From NCBI RefSeq assembly GCF_019279795.1, contig NC_056740.1, positions 230,053,347-230,117,346 on the forward strand: a stretch of 64,000 bases of DNA, written 5' to 3'. This DNA is from Protopterus annectens (taxonomy: Eukaryota; Chordata; Ceratodontiformes; Protopteridae). Positions 12,916 to 23,940 of this stretch are shown here, piece by piece. The notes below the pieces were generated by a model that made no database searches, was not told the DNA's origin, and was given only the letters and a program-made list of their open reading frames with translations. The translations under genes were made by a program, and so were the position numbers. Position 1 is the stretch's first letter, and every line of letters begins with the position of its first letter.

Positions 12916-12993
12916 ATATCCAAGAAAAATTATGGTCCAAAAATGGCCGGAATAACAGCAACCAGTAGTTTGTCTCCTAAAACAGGCAAGTGC

Positions 12994-13022
12994 TTTCACG
13001 AGTAACAGACTTGCTTCTTCAG
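12994..13022 (-). ncRNA. Hammerhead-like core in Penelope tail
   Basis: On the minus strand CTGAAGA is followed by a segment with a possible weak hairpin and then GAAA, the two conserved boxes of the hammerhead ribozyme. Penelope-like elements are known to carry hammerhead motifs in their terminal regions. Stem II is poor here, so activity is doubtful. Confidence 0.35.
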
Positions 13023-13599
13023 ACCTTATACAAAAGATAAAACATACTGCCTGATTTAAAATCACTTTTGCAGCCAGAACACTGTGCTAGAGCGATCACA
13101 TGACCTGAACTGATACAAATTAACTAGTTTAAAGAAACATATTACTAAATACCATTGTTGCAATATTCAGAAACACTCAGCTGTCTGTACAAACTGCAAA
13201 ACATGCCCTGAATTGCTACCTGTTAGATATAAAGTTTCACTACGGATAAAAGTTATTTCTTAGGAAACATATTAAACGTTCAAGATCGCTCAACTACTTA
13301 TGCAAACTACAAAGCATGATCTAATCTGCTGCACATTAGAGAAAAAGTTCCGCACTGATACAAATAATTAAATCACTCTGTTTCCATGTTCAAAAATCAT
13401 CCAGTTACCTATGCAAACTTCAGAATAAACAAAATCTACACAATGGATGAGTGAAAGGGGGGTGGGAATGGGAAAGGAAAAAAGAAGAAGAAAATTCCTT
13501 CAACCAAATGCAAATAAAAATGTAATATTGTTCACTCCTGAAACAGCTGAAAAAATGTATGTTCATAAAACATCATACATAAATAAAATAATTTTAATG

Positions 13600-14486
13600 T
13601 ATTTGTCTATATTTTATTTTACATTTGTTGACCGGGCTAGTCCAACTGGATATATGTCCATTTTCTGTGGAGGCCCGGGGAGAAAAGCTCCAACAAACAC
13701 AAAAAAAAACACAATATCATTTATAATATGAAACATTTTCAAATACAGCTAAATTTACAGATACTCATCTCATTCATTACATTTTGTTGCATTTCTGTAA
13801 ACAGGATCATGGTACATTTCAGCTATGGTTAGCCATTCAAAACATTTCCTAATTAAAATGTTATATAAGAGAATAATTTTTTTATTATTCTTCTTCAGTA
13901 GGAAGTATTTAGAGAGACTAGACACAGTGTAGTTTAAGAGAAAAATCTATAAATATATAGTAGCTTATGAGTAGTCTGTGATATGCAGAGCTAAGTTTAA
14001 TCAGATGAATAAATGCCTAGTCAGGTTTAGTACAGGGGCACAACCAGTGTGTTGTAAGGTAGAGTTTGTCTATTTTTGAAGAGTGATAGAGAGGGAAGAG
14101 GAAAGGTTACCGGGGAGAAGATTCCAAGTTTTTCCAACAGCATTAGAGAAGAGAGATTCACCAGCGTTGTTAGGTTTAGAGGTATGTAGAAGATTTTTGT
14201 GTGAGGAACGTAGTGATTTCAGATTTGTGTATGGAGTGATGAGGGTAGATAGAGTAGGAGTAATGAATGGTTTATAGAGAGTTTTATGGGCAATGGTTAG
14301 TTGATGGAATTTATTCACGTTTTGTAGTTCAAGCCATCCTAGCTGCTTTATATTTATACAGTGGTGGGTTCTGTAAGGGTTTCCTGTTGCAAATCTAGCA
14401 ATGTTATTGTAGGAAGTTTCCAGTTTGTGGAGGTTATTTTTAGAAAGGTTAGTAAAAATAGGTGAGGCATAGGAGAAAATTCAACT
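13600..14486 (-). mobile_element. L2-like LINE, 5'-truncated, inserted in Penelope tail
   Basis: Minus-strand element with the family 3' tail (13600-13695: GGAGCTTTTCTCCCCGGGCC to ACAAATGTAAAATAAAAT) and a broken ORF2 C-terminus at 14070-14318. That frame has SLRSSHKNLLHTSKPNNAGE and NAVGKTWNLLPGNL, matching the protein C-terminus of the copy at 46.0 kb (SLRSADRNF, IAKLCNFLPHTL). It interrupts the Penelope repeat, so it is the younger insertion. Confidence 0.8.
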
Positions 14487-14612
14487 TAAATATCTCAGTA
14501 TGCAGTGATGTAAAATGAGCGAGTAAAAGGCATATATCCCGGAACATTCTAACATAAAAAATGCATACCGCCACTACTCTGCCCTTCATTTATACCATGG
14601 CCTTGCTTTCAG

Positions 14613-14800
14613 TATTTGAAAACCAATAATGTAGAGCTGCCATAAGTACCGAAAAAGAAAAAACAAATACTGAAGATCTTCGGTAACCAACACGGAACAA
14701 TAACTGTTAAAATATCTTTAATAAACTTAAAAAGAAGTTCGATAAGTGCTTTTGGCAGAAATGCCTTTTTCAGATCATAAAATTCATTAAATAAAAATCA
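14613..14800 (-). mobile_element. Second Penelope-type 3' end with hammerhead-like hairpin
   Basis: On the minus strand this reads CTGAAAAAGGCATTTCTGCC and then AAAAGC (core 14750-14773). That is a CTGANNA box, a GGCA/TGCC hairpin and a decayed GAAA box, as in Penelope terminal hammerheads. AATAAA-like and poly-T-rich sequence follows. It abuts the other Penelope tail at about 14612, so the two may have landed side by side. Confidence 0.5.
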
Positions 14801-16760
14801 GTATTTAAAAGTCTATTATCCAATCAAAAATACATTTCACTTTCCATAAATCAATCCAAATACTTCAATTGCTATCACATTTGACCAATCAAAGTGGCGT
14901 TTCATGTTCTAACACATTAGCTAAATAAATTGTTTTCAACCAATCAAAATATGCCCCCTCAAGTCCAATGCTAAATTAGCATACTTTTAGGATCAACCAA
15001 TAATAGAGGGAATGACAGATGTTCCACCTATCTCCATAAAATGCAAACAACTTTTACCTATTAAAACCCAAGGCTCTAACCTTAAGAGTCAGTTGACATA
15101 TGAAGACAAAAGCTTCATTTATGTATATCAATAATGTCTCATTTTATGATTATCCTATCCAAATTCAGTGTTTCATGTTTACGCCATTCCAGAGCCGTCC
15201 ATAAAATGGACAAAAAACACTTTTTTCACTGTTTACAAATATTCCCCTTCCCAACTTGTCAGTGCCTTTCAAAGAATGTACGCTCTCCACCAAAACATGA
15301 AGCGCTGCAGCCATGGCAATAAAAGCACAACATGCACAGCCACAAAGCTGCATATCTACCTTTAGAAAAATTATTTATTAACATATTATAACCATCTGTT
15401 AAAATATAAAGCGCCACATCCACGGCAACACAAGCACAACATGTGCAGCCACAGAATTATCTGACTTCTATAGCAAGAATTATCTTCGGCAGATGCATTT
15501 CTTCTTTACATTATTCTGATGGCTAAATTATTCTTTGATGAAAAAGACTAAAAACATTGCCTGTGGCAATTATACATATAAAAGCCACATCCACGGCAAC
15601 ACAAGCACAACATGTGCAGCCACAGAATTATCTGACTTCTATAGCAAGAATTATCTTTGGCAGATGCATTTCTTCTTTACATTATTCTGATGGCTAAATT
15701 ATTCTTTGATGAAAAAGACTAAAAACATTGCCTGTGGCAATTATACATATAAAAGAACCATGACCAGGAAAAATAAAATTCAGAGCACTACAGTAATACG
15801 AAAGGATAGCAAATCTAACTCGTGTATCTTAACCAATGAAAACCAGTATTACCATTTATGAACCAATAAGCAGATGGCAATAAAATACTTCATTTCATTG
15901 GTTATAAACGTACACAAATCGCCAGTCAAATGTCACATTTTAATGGTCTTATCCAGGATCAGTATTTCATGTCTGCACCACTCAGTTGCTGTCTATGAAG
16001 TTATAACAAATCCAAATACAAACACCCTTTTCCAAACACAAGTCAGCATACGATTTGCTAGCCATTGTATAATTTGTCTAAGAAATTGGAAAACTATTAA
16101 AGCAACTGTTACAGCCAGGAACGCTATGATCAGCAACACAAAAACCACAAACACTATAGGTCTTGTTTGGGTGCTTCACTTAAATGTCAAATGTATAAAT
16201 AAATCACATTATGATTGTCCAAGTTCAGCGTTACACATCTACGCCACTCTGAAACTAATTATGAAATAAATAAAATAGCGCTACAGTCAATAACATAATC
16301 GCAACATACGCAGCTAAGAACTGTGCAAAAATCATTCTTTTTCACACACAAAAATCATCTGGTTTTAACTATAATATATTTTATCTATGAAAAATACTAC
16401 TACTAAACCAATAAACATTGCGATCAGCCAGAACAGGCGCAAAATACATATTCAGAGAACTGTAAATCTTCTTTCAAATATGTGATTTCATAAGTTAAGC
16501 ACAGAAATAAATCAACAATTACATAACACTTTAGGATTAACCTATCCAAAGTCACCATTTCATATCTCCACCAATCAAGGGCCATTTATAAAGTAAACAA
16601 CCAACCAAATTCTTAAAGTAGCTCCAATAGTGCTTACAGACAACAGCATGATCGTAACATACATAGCTAACGACTATAGATTATCTTTACACAAAAACCA
16701 TTATTAATATCAAATATATTTCTTTTTTATAGCTCAAACAACAAATCACAAAGGGGGGAC
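14800..16760. repeat. Divergent tandem repeats (~300 bp) rich in CCAAT
   Basis: Similar blocks recur near 15140, 15930, 16200 and 16530. Each has a TTATGATT/AATGGTC-like start, CCAA(A/G)TTCAG, TTTCA(T)GT, TACGCCA and later an AGCGC(C/T)ACA...GCACAACAT...GCAGCC piece. CCAATCA/CCAATAA motifs are unusually frequent (for example 14820, 14886, 14941, 14996, 15832, 15862, 16411 and 16571). No coding potential. It may be the remains of an amplified element body. Confidence 0.5.
15413..15754 (+). repeat. Recent 171-bp tandem duplication
   Basis: Two adjacent units (15413-15583 and 15584-15754) each begin GCCACATCCACGGCAACACA and end ATTATACATATAAAA. I see only one difference in the part compared (CTTCGGC versus CTTTGGC). 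The units belong to the larger divergent repeat around them, so this is a late amplification step. Confidence 0.9.
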
Positions 16761-17036
16761 ACGATGTCAAGTTCTTATTGCACATTGATATATATTTTAC
16801 AATGGAGGTGAAAAAGAAAATAACCAGAGCACTAAAATCAAAAACATAGCATTAAATAACAAGAATGTTAATGTCCAATGGTATTTCATCTGGTTTTCAG
16901 AATAGGTTTAAAGGGAAACCACCACATTAAGACCAGGTGGATGGTTCGCTTGAAAGTTAACAATCCAACAGAGCAGAGAGTTAACTGTACAATTACCTAC
17001 AGTACAGATAGTAAGCAGATTTGAGAAGTTATCAAA
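16761..17036. other. Unassigned spacer
   Basis: No supported feature between the tandem repeats and the first Penelope coding fragment. It may encode part of that element's RT in degraded form. Confidence 0.3.
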
Positions 17037-17345
17037 AGATACTGGACAATACTTGCATCTGATGTTCAAATAAGAATAGTAGGAGATAATCCATGATTCA
17101 TGTTTAAAAATAAAAAAATCTAAAAAGACTCTTGTGCAACAAAGATGGTATCCCTAAATAAAGCTGCATCTCAATGGACAGGTACCTTCAAATGCTTATG
17201 TTTTAAAGCCTGCCCCTTTATTAGTAACTCCAATATTTTTCAAAACCCTATTACAGGACATTTCTACACTTTTTATGCTTATGCAAATTGTAACACTCAG
17301 CATTTGATTAACTTAGCGACTTGTTCCCACTGTCATGACAGTCTC
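17037..17345 (+). pseudogene. Penelope-like RT end and Cys-rich linker, broken
   Basis: The frame at 17037 reads YWTILASDVQIRIVGDNP, the usual end of a Penelope RT (Y/H-W-x-x-L-x-x-D). After a frameshift near 17130 it reads QWTGTFKCLCFKACPFISNS and TFYAYANCNTQHLINLATC. That is the cysteine-rich linker leading into the GIY-YIG endonuclease, which is cut off just after ATC. A second copy begins immediately downstream. Confidence 0.75.
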
Positions 17346-17614
17346 CGATGGGGAATTAAATAATGATGAGATCTATTTATTGAGTAAATTTATGGAGGTT
17401 GTCCTGAGCAATAATGTCGTTGTCTTTTTTTCTAACATTGTAAGGGGCCGAACTAAGAGCTTCCATACTAAATGGTTTGGATGAATAACAGAGGTTGCAT
17501 ACCAGCTTTGTTAGCAGGAGTTGTTATAGTGAGTGTATCAAACAGACTGGCATTGATGTATGTATAAGATTCAGCCAAGCCCTATTATTCTTCAGCAAGT
17601 AGACCTTCACATGA

Positions 17615-18549
17615 AAATACTATGAACAGATTAGATAAGCCAAAATACACTTTCTATTATTCTAATGATGTCTGGTACATCAAGGATATAATCTGTAAAA
17701 ACTGGAATGTATGAAAAACGGATGAAAACATTAGAAATACAGTAGGTGAGAAACCCACCTTCAGGTACAAAAATAAGAAATCTGTTAAAAGGATGCTATG
17801 TGAATACAAAGAGGTAGGAGTAGATGACAATGGACACAAATACCTTACTTTGTGGGAAATGTATCTATTGTGAACATATAGATTCGAATGGTTGTTTTGC
17901 CCACCCCAGTAGTGGGAGAAGATATACATTCCATGTTAATGCAGATTGCAATAGCACAGATATGATTTATTTGGGTCTATATTATATTGTCAACAGGTGA
18001 AAATGTCGACTCTAACTTGTTCAGCACCAAAATGTTGAACTACAAAATTAGCGAACGGCCAATATGTTTGTGTGCCGTTGGTGTTTGTCCGACCGATTTA
18101 TTTCCGTTGGAAAGAAATCAGTGATTTGGCCATTAGCTAATTTTGTAGTTCGACATTTTGGTGCCGAACAAGTCAGAGTCAACATTTTCACCTGTCGACA
18201 ATATAATATAGACCCATTTTATTTGGCCCATTGCACATCTTGCAGCTGTTTTTATATAGGCAAAACTAACAGGCGCCTGAGGAACTGTATCCGAGAATAC
18301 CTATACAATATTAGAATAAAAAATATTAATAATGCACTAGCTAAATGCATAGTAAATACTAGTAATGAACATACCTTCAAGTTCATGGGCATTGATAGGG
18401 TGATAAAGGGTCAGCGTTTGGGTGATTTGAGAAATCACACGGAGGTTACAGAAACAGAAATGGATCATCCGGTTTCGAGATGCTCTATGGCCAGGTCTAA
18501 ATGGAATAGTTCCATTGAGACCAATACTGAAAGGAAGGCCATTGTATAA
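17615..18549 (+). pseudogene. Penelope-like RT end plus GIY-YIG endonuclease
   Basis: From 17615 the frame reads NRLDKPKYTFYYSNDVWYIK and later ENIRNTVGEKPTFRYKNKKS. A frameshift near 17850 then gives CGKCIYCEHIDSNGC, a CxxCxxC linker, and NADCNSTDMIYL. The MITE interrupts here. After it the frame continues AHCTSCSCFYIGKTNRRLRN, EYLYNIRIKNINNALAK and FKFMGIDRVI to a stop at 18549. FYIGKT is the YIG-type half of the nuclease motif and the R in NRRLR the usual catalytic arginine position. Such enzymes open the target for cDNA priming. A frameshift, at least one stop and the insertion make it a pseudogene. Confidence 0.85.
17972..18216. mobile_element. Palindromic MITE (~245 bp)
   Basis: Two ~90-bp arms, starting TGGGTCTATATTATATTGTC on the left and mirrored to GACCCA on the right, surround a short centre. 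By eye the arms differ at only about seven positions. It splits the Penelope nuclease reading IYL|AHC, and the flanks share TTTATT (17966-17971 and 18218-18223), a possible target duplication. It has no coding capacity. The superfamily is not clear from the ends. Confidence 0.85.
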
Positions 18550-18966
18550 ATGAATGGCAGAGTAGTAGCGGTATGTATTTTTATATTAGAATGTTCCTGG
18601 ATATATGCCTTTTACTCACTCATTTTACATCACTGCATATTGAGATATGCAAGTTGAATTTTAATATATTCGTCTGTATGTATGATGTTTTATGAACATA
18701 CATTTTTTCAGCTGTTTCAGGAGTGAACAATGCTACAGTTTTATTTGCATGTGCCTGCAGGAATTTTTTCTTTGCATCTTTCCCACCCCACCCCTTTTCA
18801 CTCATCCATTGTTAGATTTTGTTTATTCTAAAGTTTGTATAGGTAAATGGGTGATTTTTGAACATGGAAACAGCGTGATTTAATTATTTGCATCAGTGCA
18901 GGAACTTTTTTCTAATGTGCAGCAGATTAGATCATGCTTTGTAGTTTGCATAAGTAGTTGAGCGAT

Positions 18967-19410
18967 CTTGAGCATTTAACTCATTCACTCCAGAGCAGCT
19001 CAGAGAATGCTGCCTGCTTACTTCCACCATAGGAACAACAGTGCAGCCTGAGCTCTTTCAGATAATCCATTTGTAATACCATACAGGAAACAAATGTCCA
19101 TAACTCTGTAACCGTAAGAGTTAGACTAAAAATGTAAATGCTAAAGTTGTTCAGCAGACATCAACCTTTCCAACATTGTAAATGCTGGTAGTGAGTATCG
19201 GTCATTATTAAATATTTGCCAAGGAATGCTGATATTAAGCATATTTTTTACCTGTTTGGTACAACAAATGACAATATATTGGCGAATATACCATGTAGAC
19301 CAATACAATTTGTAATTGGTTTGTTTGTATGAATGTCAGCTTTAAAATGATACCTTAACCATTATTGTGTGATGCTGTGTTAAGGAGATATTTGCAGAAA
19401 TATGATTAAT
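18967..19410. other. Unassigned sequence
   Basis: No supported feature between the Penelope fragment and the ~170-bp tandem repeats. Weakly similar CCAAG/TATTG pieces suggest more decayed repeat units. Confidence 0.3.
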
Positions 19411-19781
19411 ATATTTCTCATAATTGATAAATTATCAAAGCATAATATCTCATCACCTGTAACAGACAGAGACTACATATTAGGTACAAGTTGTGTGGCT
19501 CAATATCCACATCAAAATTATGTATTTGTGTCATCACCATGCTCCCTTGCAAAGATATTGGGGATAATAAGTATTGCAAATGTATAATTTTCACAATGTT
19601 ACAAGACTAAATAAACTGTGGTATCTGTGCATGTGTACAGCATACAGGCACAGTTCTTTCACCATGTTGTAACTATTAATACGGTCTAAAAATGAGGTAT
19701 TACTTAGCACATTGGCAGGCTCCCTTGCAAAGTTATTAATGAAAATATGAAAAAAATCATAATTTTCATAATAGGTTCATA
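19411..19781 (+). repeat. ~170-bp tandem repeat, left block
   Basis: Contains units with GTACAGCATACAG, ACTATTAATAC, AAAATGAGGTATTACTTAGC, CTCCCTTGCAAAG and ATCATAATTTTCATA, matching the units at 22.64-23.29 kb. A CR1 has inserted into the array at 19782. Confidence 0.75.
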
Positions 19782-22636
19782 GGTTCATACTAGGCTATCT
19801 GCCATAGGGCATTTATAAGCCTAGCCAGTGTGTGTTTGGCTTTCGCCACCCATTTTAAATGAATTTTGCTATGCCCTTTTTTGAGGTTAGTATACTGTGC
19901 CTCTGTCTAACAGTGACACAGAAGTGATACCCGGGGTAAACCTACGATCTCCCATCCACTCATCAAGATTCCTCTTGAAGAGAGTCAATGAGGGACTCTG
20001 CCTAACCTGGACTGGGAATTTTATTCCAGAGTGAAGGGAGTCTCTGGGTTATGAATCTGTCCCTCCAGCATGTCCTACTTATTTCAGTGCTGAGGTTCAA
20101 GTCTCTCGCCAGAGCTCGATGGGATTTGGATTTTCTGAGATGCAGCATGTCCATTAATTCCGGGTTGGACATGGCTTTATACATCAGGCACAGATCGCCT
20201 CTGAACAGGCGGTATGCCACTGAGTAGAGCTGGAGTTTCTTTAACCAGGTAGCATATAGCATCTGTTTGAGCCCTTTGATCCTCTTGGTGAGGTACTTTT
20301 GGGGTCTTTCCAGTTGCTGCAGGTGTCTGGTAAGGTACATCCCAAAAGGGGAATTGTACTCAATTATGGGCCTGATGAGGGATGAGTAAAGAGGCACAAT
20401 GACCTCCCCTGATCTAGATGTGAATCCCTTCATGATTAGGTGGGCTATATAAAATGTTTTTCTAACCACTTTGGCCACATGGTTTTCAAATGAGAGATTG
20501 CTATTAACTTGAGTCCCCCAGGTCCTTAATTACTTCTTCCGTACTTAATGGATTACCACCTATGTGGTAATTTGTGGGCACTTTGTTTTTGCCAAAGGGG
20601 ATGACTATACACTTTTTGGCATTTAGCTTGAGGCCATGGCTCTGGCACCAGTTGTCTGTTTCTATGAGGCCCTATTGTAGGATGCTTGTGTCGGCTGGAG
20701 AGGCGATTATGGCACCTAGTTTGCAGTCATCTGCGAACTTGGTCAGCCACAGTCCTTCCGTGTTGGCCTGTACCTCCGAGAAATATATACCGAACAAGAG
20801 CGGTCCCAGGACTGAGCCTTGTGGGATGCCACTTGTAACTGGTTTGGAGTCTGACATGGCTCCAGAAATTCTAACCATGTGGGTTCTGTCCTTGAGCCAG
20901 TTTGCAACCCATCTAGTGACATTGGGGTTTATATTTAAACTGGTGAGCTTATCTATAATGCCCGAGTGGGGTATTGTATCGAATGCTTTTGCGAGGTCCA
21001 GGTAGGCTGTGTGGACCACCTTCCCCTCGTCAATGGCCTTGGTGACTGTTTCAAAGAAATCAACCAGGTTTAAGAGGCAGGATCTGCCCTTAACAAAGCC
21101 GAACTGGGTAGGATCCAGTGTCTGTAGGTCCCCAATATCTTTATTTATGAGGTCCATGATAATCCTTTCCATAGCTTTGCAGACCAAGCTAGTCAGGCTT
21201 ATGGGGCAATAGTTTCCAGGATCCGTTGAGGCACCACCTTTGTGGAGAGGGACCACTGTTGCTGTACGCCACTCTTTGGGTACATATCCTGTAGTAAGGT
21301 TCAGATTGAACAGTAGTTTTATGTTTGGGTTTAGCTCTTCTTGGAGTTCATGTAGGACGCAGCCTGGGACACCGTGTGGTCCCATTGATGCTGTGTTTTT
21401 TGCTTTAGAGAGGGTGGCTCTCATCTGAGCATCTGAGATATCAGGGGGGCAGCACTCTGGGATAGATATTTGCCCTTTTGCTGGGGAGGGGGGGAGAAGT
21501 TTGCACTGAACCTGTCAACTTGGATGTTGGCAATGTCTGTGGGTTCGGTGTATTTTTTGTCATTTTGGACTAATTCTGAGCATATCTGGGAATTCCCACC
21601 CAGGTTCCTAACATAACTAAAGAAAGCCTTGTGATTATCCTTAGTGTCCTGTGCAATTTTTCTCTCGAAGCTGGCCTTAGACGATTTTATGAGTGCACGT
21701 AGTTTTTTGCTAATACTGATCAGAGATGCCTTCCCTTTTTGGGATTTTGCTTTATCATGTAGTAGCTTCCTCCTTCTGTTGTATAGTTTATTTATGGCTG
21801 GGGTCCACCAGACAGGACGCCTGCCTTTGGAGGATTGGGTCTTGGTTTTATCTGGGATTGCATGATCCATGCGTTCCTGAAGGTGTTCATAGAATGCGTT
21901 TATAAAGAATTCTGCGGTCTGGGCCATATTTTCCACAGGCCTGGGGGCTTTGAAGGATTCCACCTCGGTTTTGAGGAGTGTAAAATTTGCTTTAGAGACG
22001 TTTTTCACTGTGGTTTTCTGGGCAAGGGGGTGGGGTCGGGATGTGAATATCCAGTGAGATTAGTTTATGGTCTGATCTTACCAGTGAGGGATACACTTCT
22101 GGTCTGGAGCATAGAGCCCCCATGTTGGTGATGATCAGGTCCAGTATGTTTTCCCCTCTTGTGGGAGTGGTAACAAGTTGTTCCATAGCATTTGAGTTTA
22201 TAAATTCTAGGAACCTTTGTGCTAGGAGCTAGAGTAATGCTCCCAGTCTATGTTTGGGTAGTTGAAGTCGCCCAATTTAATGGTGTTTGGAGAGACCTTC
22301 ATATTTTCTAGTGTTCTCAGGAAGGCCGAGTGGGGTTCCTGGGTTTGGGAGGGTGGTCTGTAGCAGGCTATAAACTGGAAGGCAGTTTTACCCACTGTTA
22401 GTTGCACATGGATAGTCTCTGATGATTCGTGCTGTGCCACCAACCTGGAGGTGTGGGGATCTTTGATGAATATTGATACTCCCCCTCCTTTTGTGGTTCG
22501 GTCCAAGTTTTGGGGCTGAAAAGCATGGTATGAGGTATAACCTGGTAGTGCTGGGGTGCTCTCGGGAGCCTTGAACCAGGTTTCTGTTACTGCACAGATA
22601 TCGATGTTCTCCATGCTAAGGAGAGTTTTGAGTTAA
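19782..22636 (-). mobile_element. 5'-truncated CR1 LINE
   Basis: Minus-strand CR1 starting at the ORF2 endonuclease (22636) and running to the 3' tail at 19782, which carries TAGGCTTATAAATGCCC and AGTATGAACCTATGAACC. Its protein is close to that of the plus copy at 25.6-28.4 kb, so both belong to one subfamily. It splits a tandem array. The lack of ORF1 reflects 5' truncation, typical of target-primed reverse transcription. Confidence 0.9.
20002..22614 (-). pseudogene. CR1 ORF2 (endonuclease plus RT), several breaks
   Basis: Endonuclease start MENIDICAVTETWFKAPE (TETW motif), then GDFNYPNIDWEHY, a break near 22225, then ILDLIITNMG and SDHKLISLD. A second break falls at the domain junction (about 22008). 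The RT carries WWTPAINKLY, IPQGSVLGPLLFGIYF and KFADDCKLG at 20.7-21.4 kb, with an intact ADD. Further stops follow near 20670 and 20500, and the thumb (YNSPFGMYLTRHLQQLERPQ, SLWNKIP) ends at 20002. Family function is nicking and target-primed reverse transcription of CR1 RNA. Confidence 0.9.
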
Positions 22637-22639
22637 TAA

Positions 22640-23290
22640 TGTTAGTCTTAAACTGTGATGTCTATATATGTGTACAGCATATAGACAGTTATTTTATCAT
22701 GTTGTAAGGACTAACACTGTCTTCAAAATGAGGTATCACTTGGCACAGTTACATGCTCCCTAGCAAAGTTATTTACCAAAATATGAAAAAAAATCATAAT
22801 TTCCATAACCAAAGTCCTAAACAAAATATGATAGCTGTACATTTCTCCCGCATACAGTCACAGTTCTCTTTCCATCTTGTAGCTACTAATACTGCCTTCA
22901 AAATGAGGTATTACTTACCTTGATGACATGTTCCTTGGCAGTCATTTAGCACAATAGGAAAAGAAATCATAAATGTCATAACCATAATTGTAACCAAGCC
23001 GTGACGTGTGCAGGATAGTTGACATTTTCTCATGTACATGGCACTCTCCTCAAGCAGTTCTTACTCAGCATGTTCACCATCTCCCTACCACAGTTATTTG
23101 CCAAACTAAGAAAAATATAATTTACATAATACAATTCATAATCAGTTATTGTACCTGTACACAGCATACAGAGTTATTTTACAATCTGAAAATGAAGTGT
23201 TACTCAGCATGTTTACAAGTTCCCTAGCAGTTCTTTTCCTGTGTCATCAGTAGTGACAATAGTGTTCATAAAATATAACAATAGAGTTTC
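22640..23290 (+). repeat. ~170-bp tandem repeat, right block
   Basis: About four divergent units. Landmarks recur at roughly 22679, 22851, 23031 and 23165 (CATATAG/CATACAG), each followed by CTTCAAAATGAGGTAT-like and CTCCCTAGCAAAG-like segments. Together with 19.41-19.78 kb this was one array before the CR1 inserted. Confidence 0.75.
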
Positions 23291-23338
23291 GTACCATACT
23301 GGTCCTACTTGGTCATTGCTGTTTTCCATTCGTTCTCA

Positions 23339-23940
23339 CTAGCTGCATGTTACCAATATATCATTCAAAGCCATCATCACACCATTGTGGAGGTCAGTCA
23401 AAAACAACGCAATGCCAGCCTCAGGTGGACGCCATCGCTTCTGAAAAGGTGAACAACTTCTGCAGTGATGCTGTCATGGCCAATTGTGGATCCACTGACC
23501 CTGTCCATCAAGCTAAGCATGAGACCATTCAGTAAACGTCTGGCCTTGTGCACTGCCCGTTTGCTGTTTTCCATATCTGGTGAGGAATTATATCAGACCG
23601 CACAAAATGACAACGTGGCCACCACGATTGCAAGTGTTCAAAAATTCTGATTTGAAACTGTAGCCTTCTGAGTGGATGAGTAATGACATCATTCCCTCCA
23701 ATGTGCAGCACAAGAATGTCAGGCTCAGGGTAGATGGAACACTTCTCTTCCAACAACTGCAGCACTCTGCTCCAATGCATACCTCTTCTTGCAATCCAGT
23801 ATACCTTCACACTAGATGTGGGGAAGCTCACGTTGTAGTGGTTTTCATTTCTGGAGGCAGCCCAGTGAATGTAGGAATGGCCACACACCCACACTCTCAC
23901 TTGTTGTTCTGGTCATGAAGCCATGCCACTGTCACAAGGT
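23339..23940 (-). pseudogene. SGNH-hydrolase domain protein of retroelement type
   Basis: Minus-strand frame with all three SGNH landmarks. RVWVCGHSYIHWAA carries the nucleophile block (G-H-S), DILVLHIGGNDV the GxND block, and RSDGVHL the catalytic D-x-x-H. After a frameshift near 23435 it ends EAGIALFLTDLHNGV before a stop at 23339. Another frameshift is near 23550. No in-frame ATG precedes the first block; a GTG is at 23900, with a TGA five codons upstream. Related proteins are widespread in fish and amphibian genomes, and SGNH ORFs are reported in Ngaro-type tyrosine-recombinase elements. No RT or recombinase was found beside this copy, so its carrier is unresolved. Confidence 0.75.

Larger units (their letters stand above)
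12916..14612 (-). mobile_element. Penelope-like element 3' region, split by a LINE
   Basis: Noncoding 3' part of the Penelope family whose coding end lies on the plus strand at 17.35-18.97 kb. The order in that copy (a KAIV-type protein end, then the 3' UTR) is mirrored here, starting at 14612 and running leftwards to 12916. An L2-like LINE occupies 13600-14486. The distal end, absent from the 18-kb copy, is shared with 36.0-36.35 kb and includes a CTGAAGA...GAAA core. Confidence 0.7.
17346..18966 (+). mobile_element. Penelope-like element fragment with GIY-YIG endonuclease
   Basis: Contains the end of the RT, the linker, the GIY-YIG domain and part of the 3' UTR. A palindromic MITE sits at 17972-18216. 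The 3' UTR (18550-18966) is found inverted at 12.9-14.6 kb, so the two form a large inverted pair. The element stops abruptly at 18966, missing the last ~300 bases seen at 36.0-36.35 kb. Confidence 0.85.

Noticed and set aside
15413-15754. CRISPR-like or satellite array
   Set aside because: Only two adjacent 171-bp units with no spacers; a simple tandem duplication in a eukaryotic repeat.
20574-21005. 143-codon plus-strand open frame
   Set aside because: Antisense shadow of the CR1 reverse transcriptase, which has clear motifs on the minus strand.
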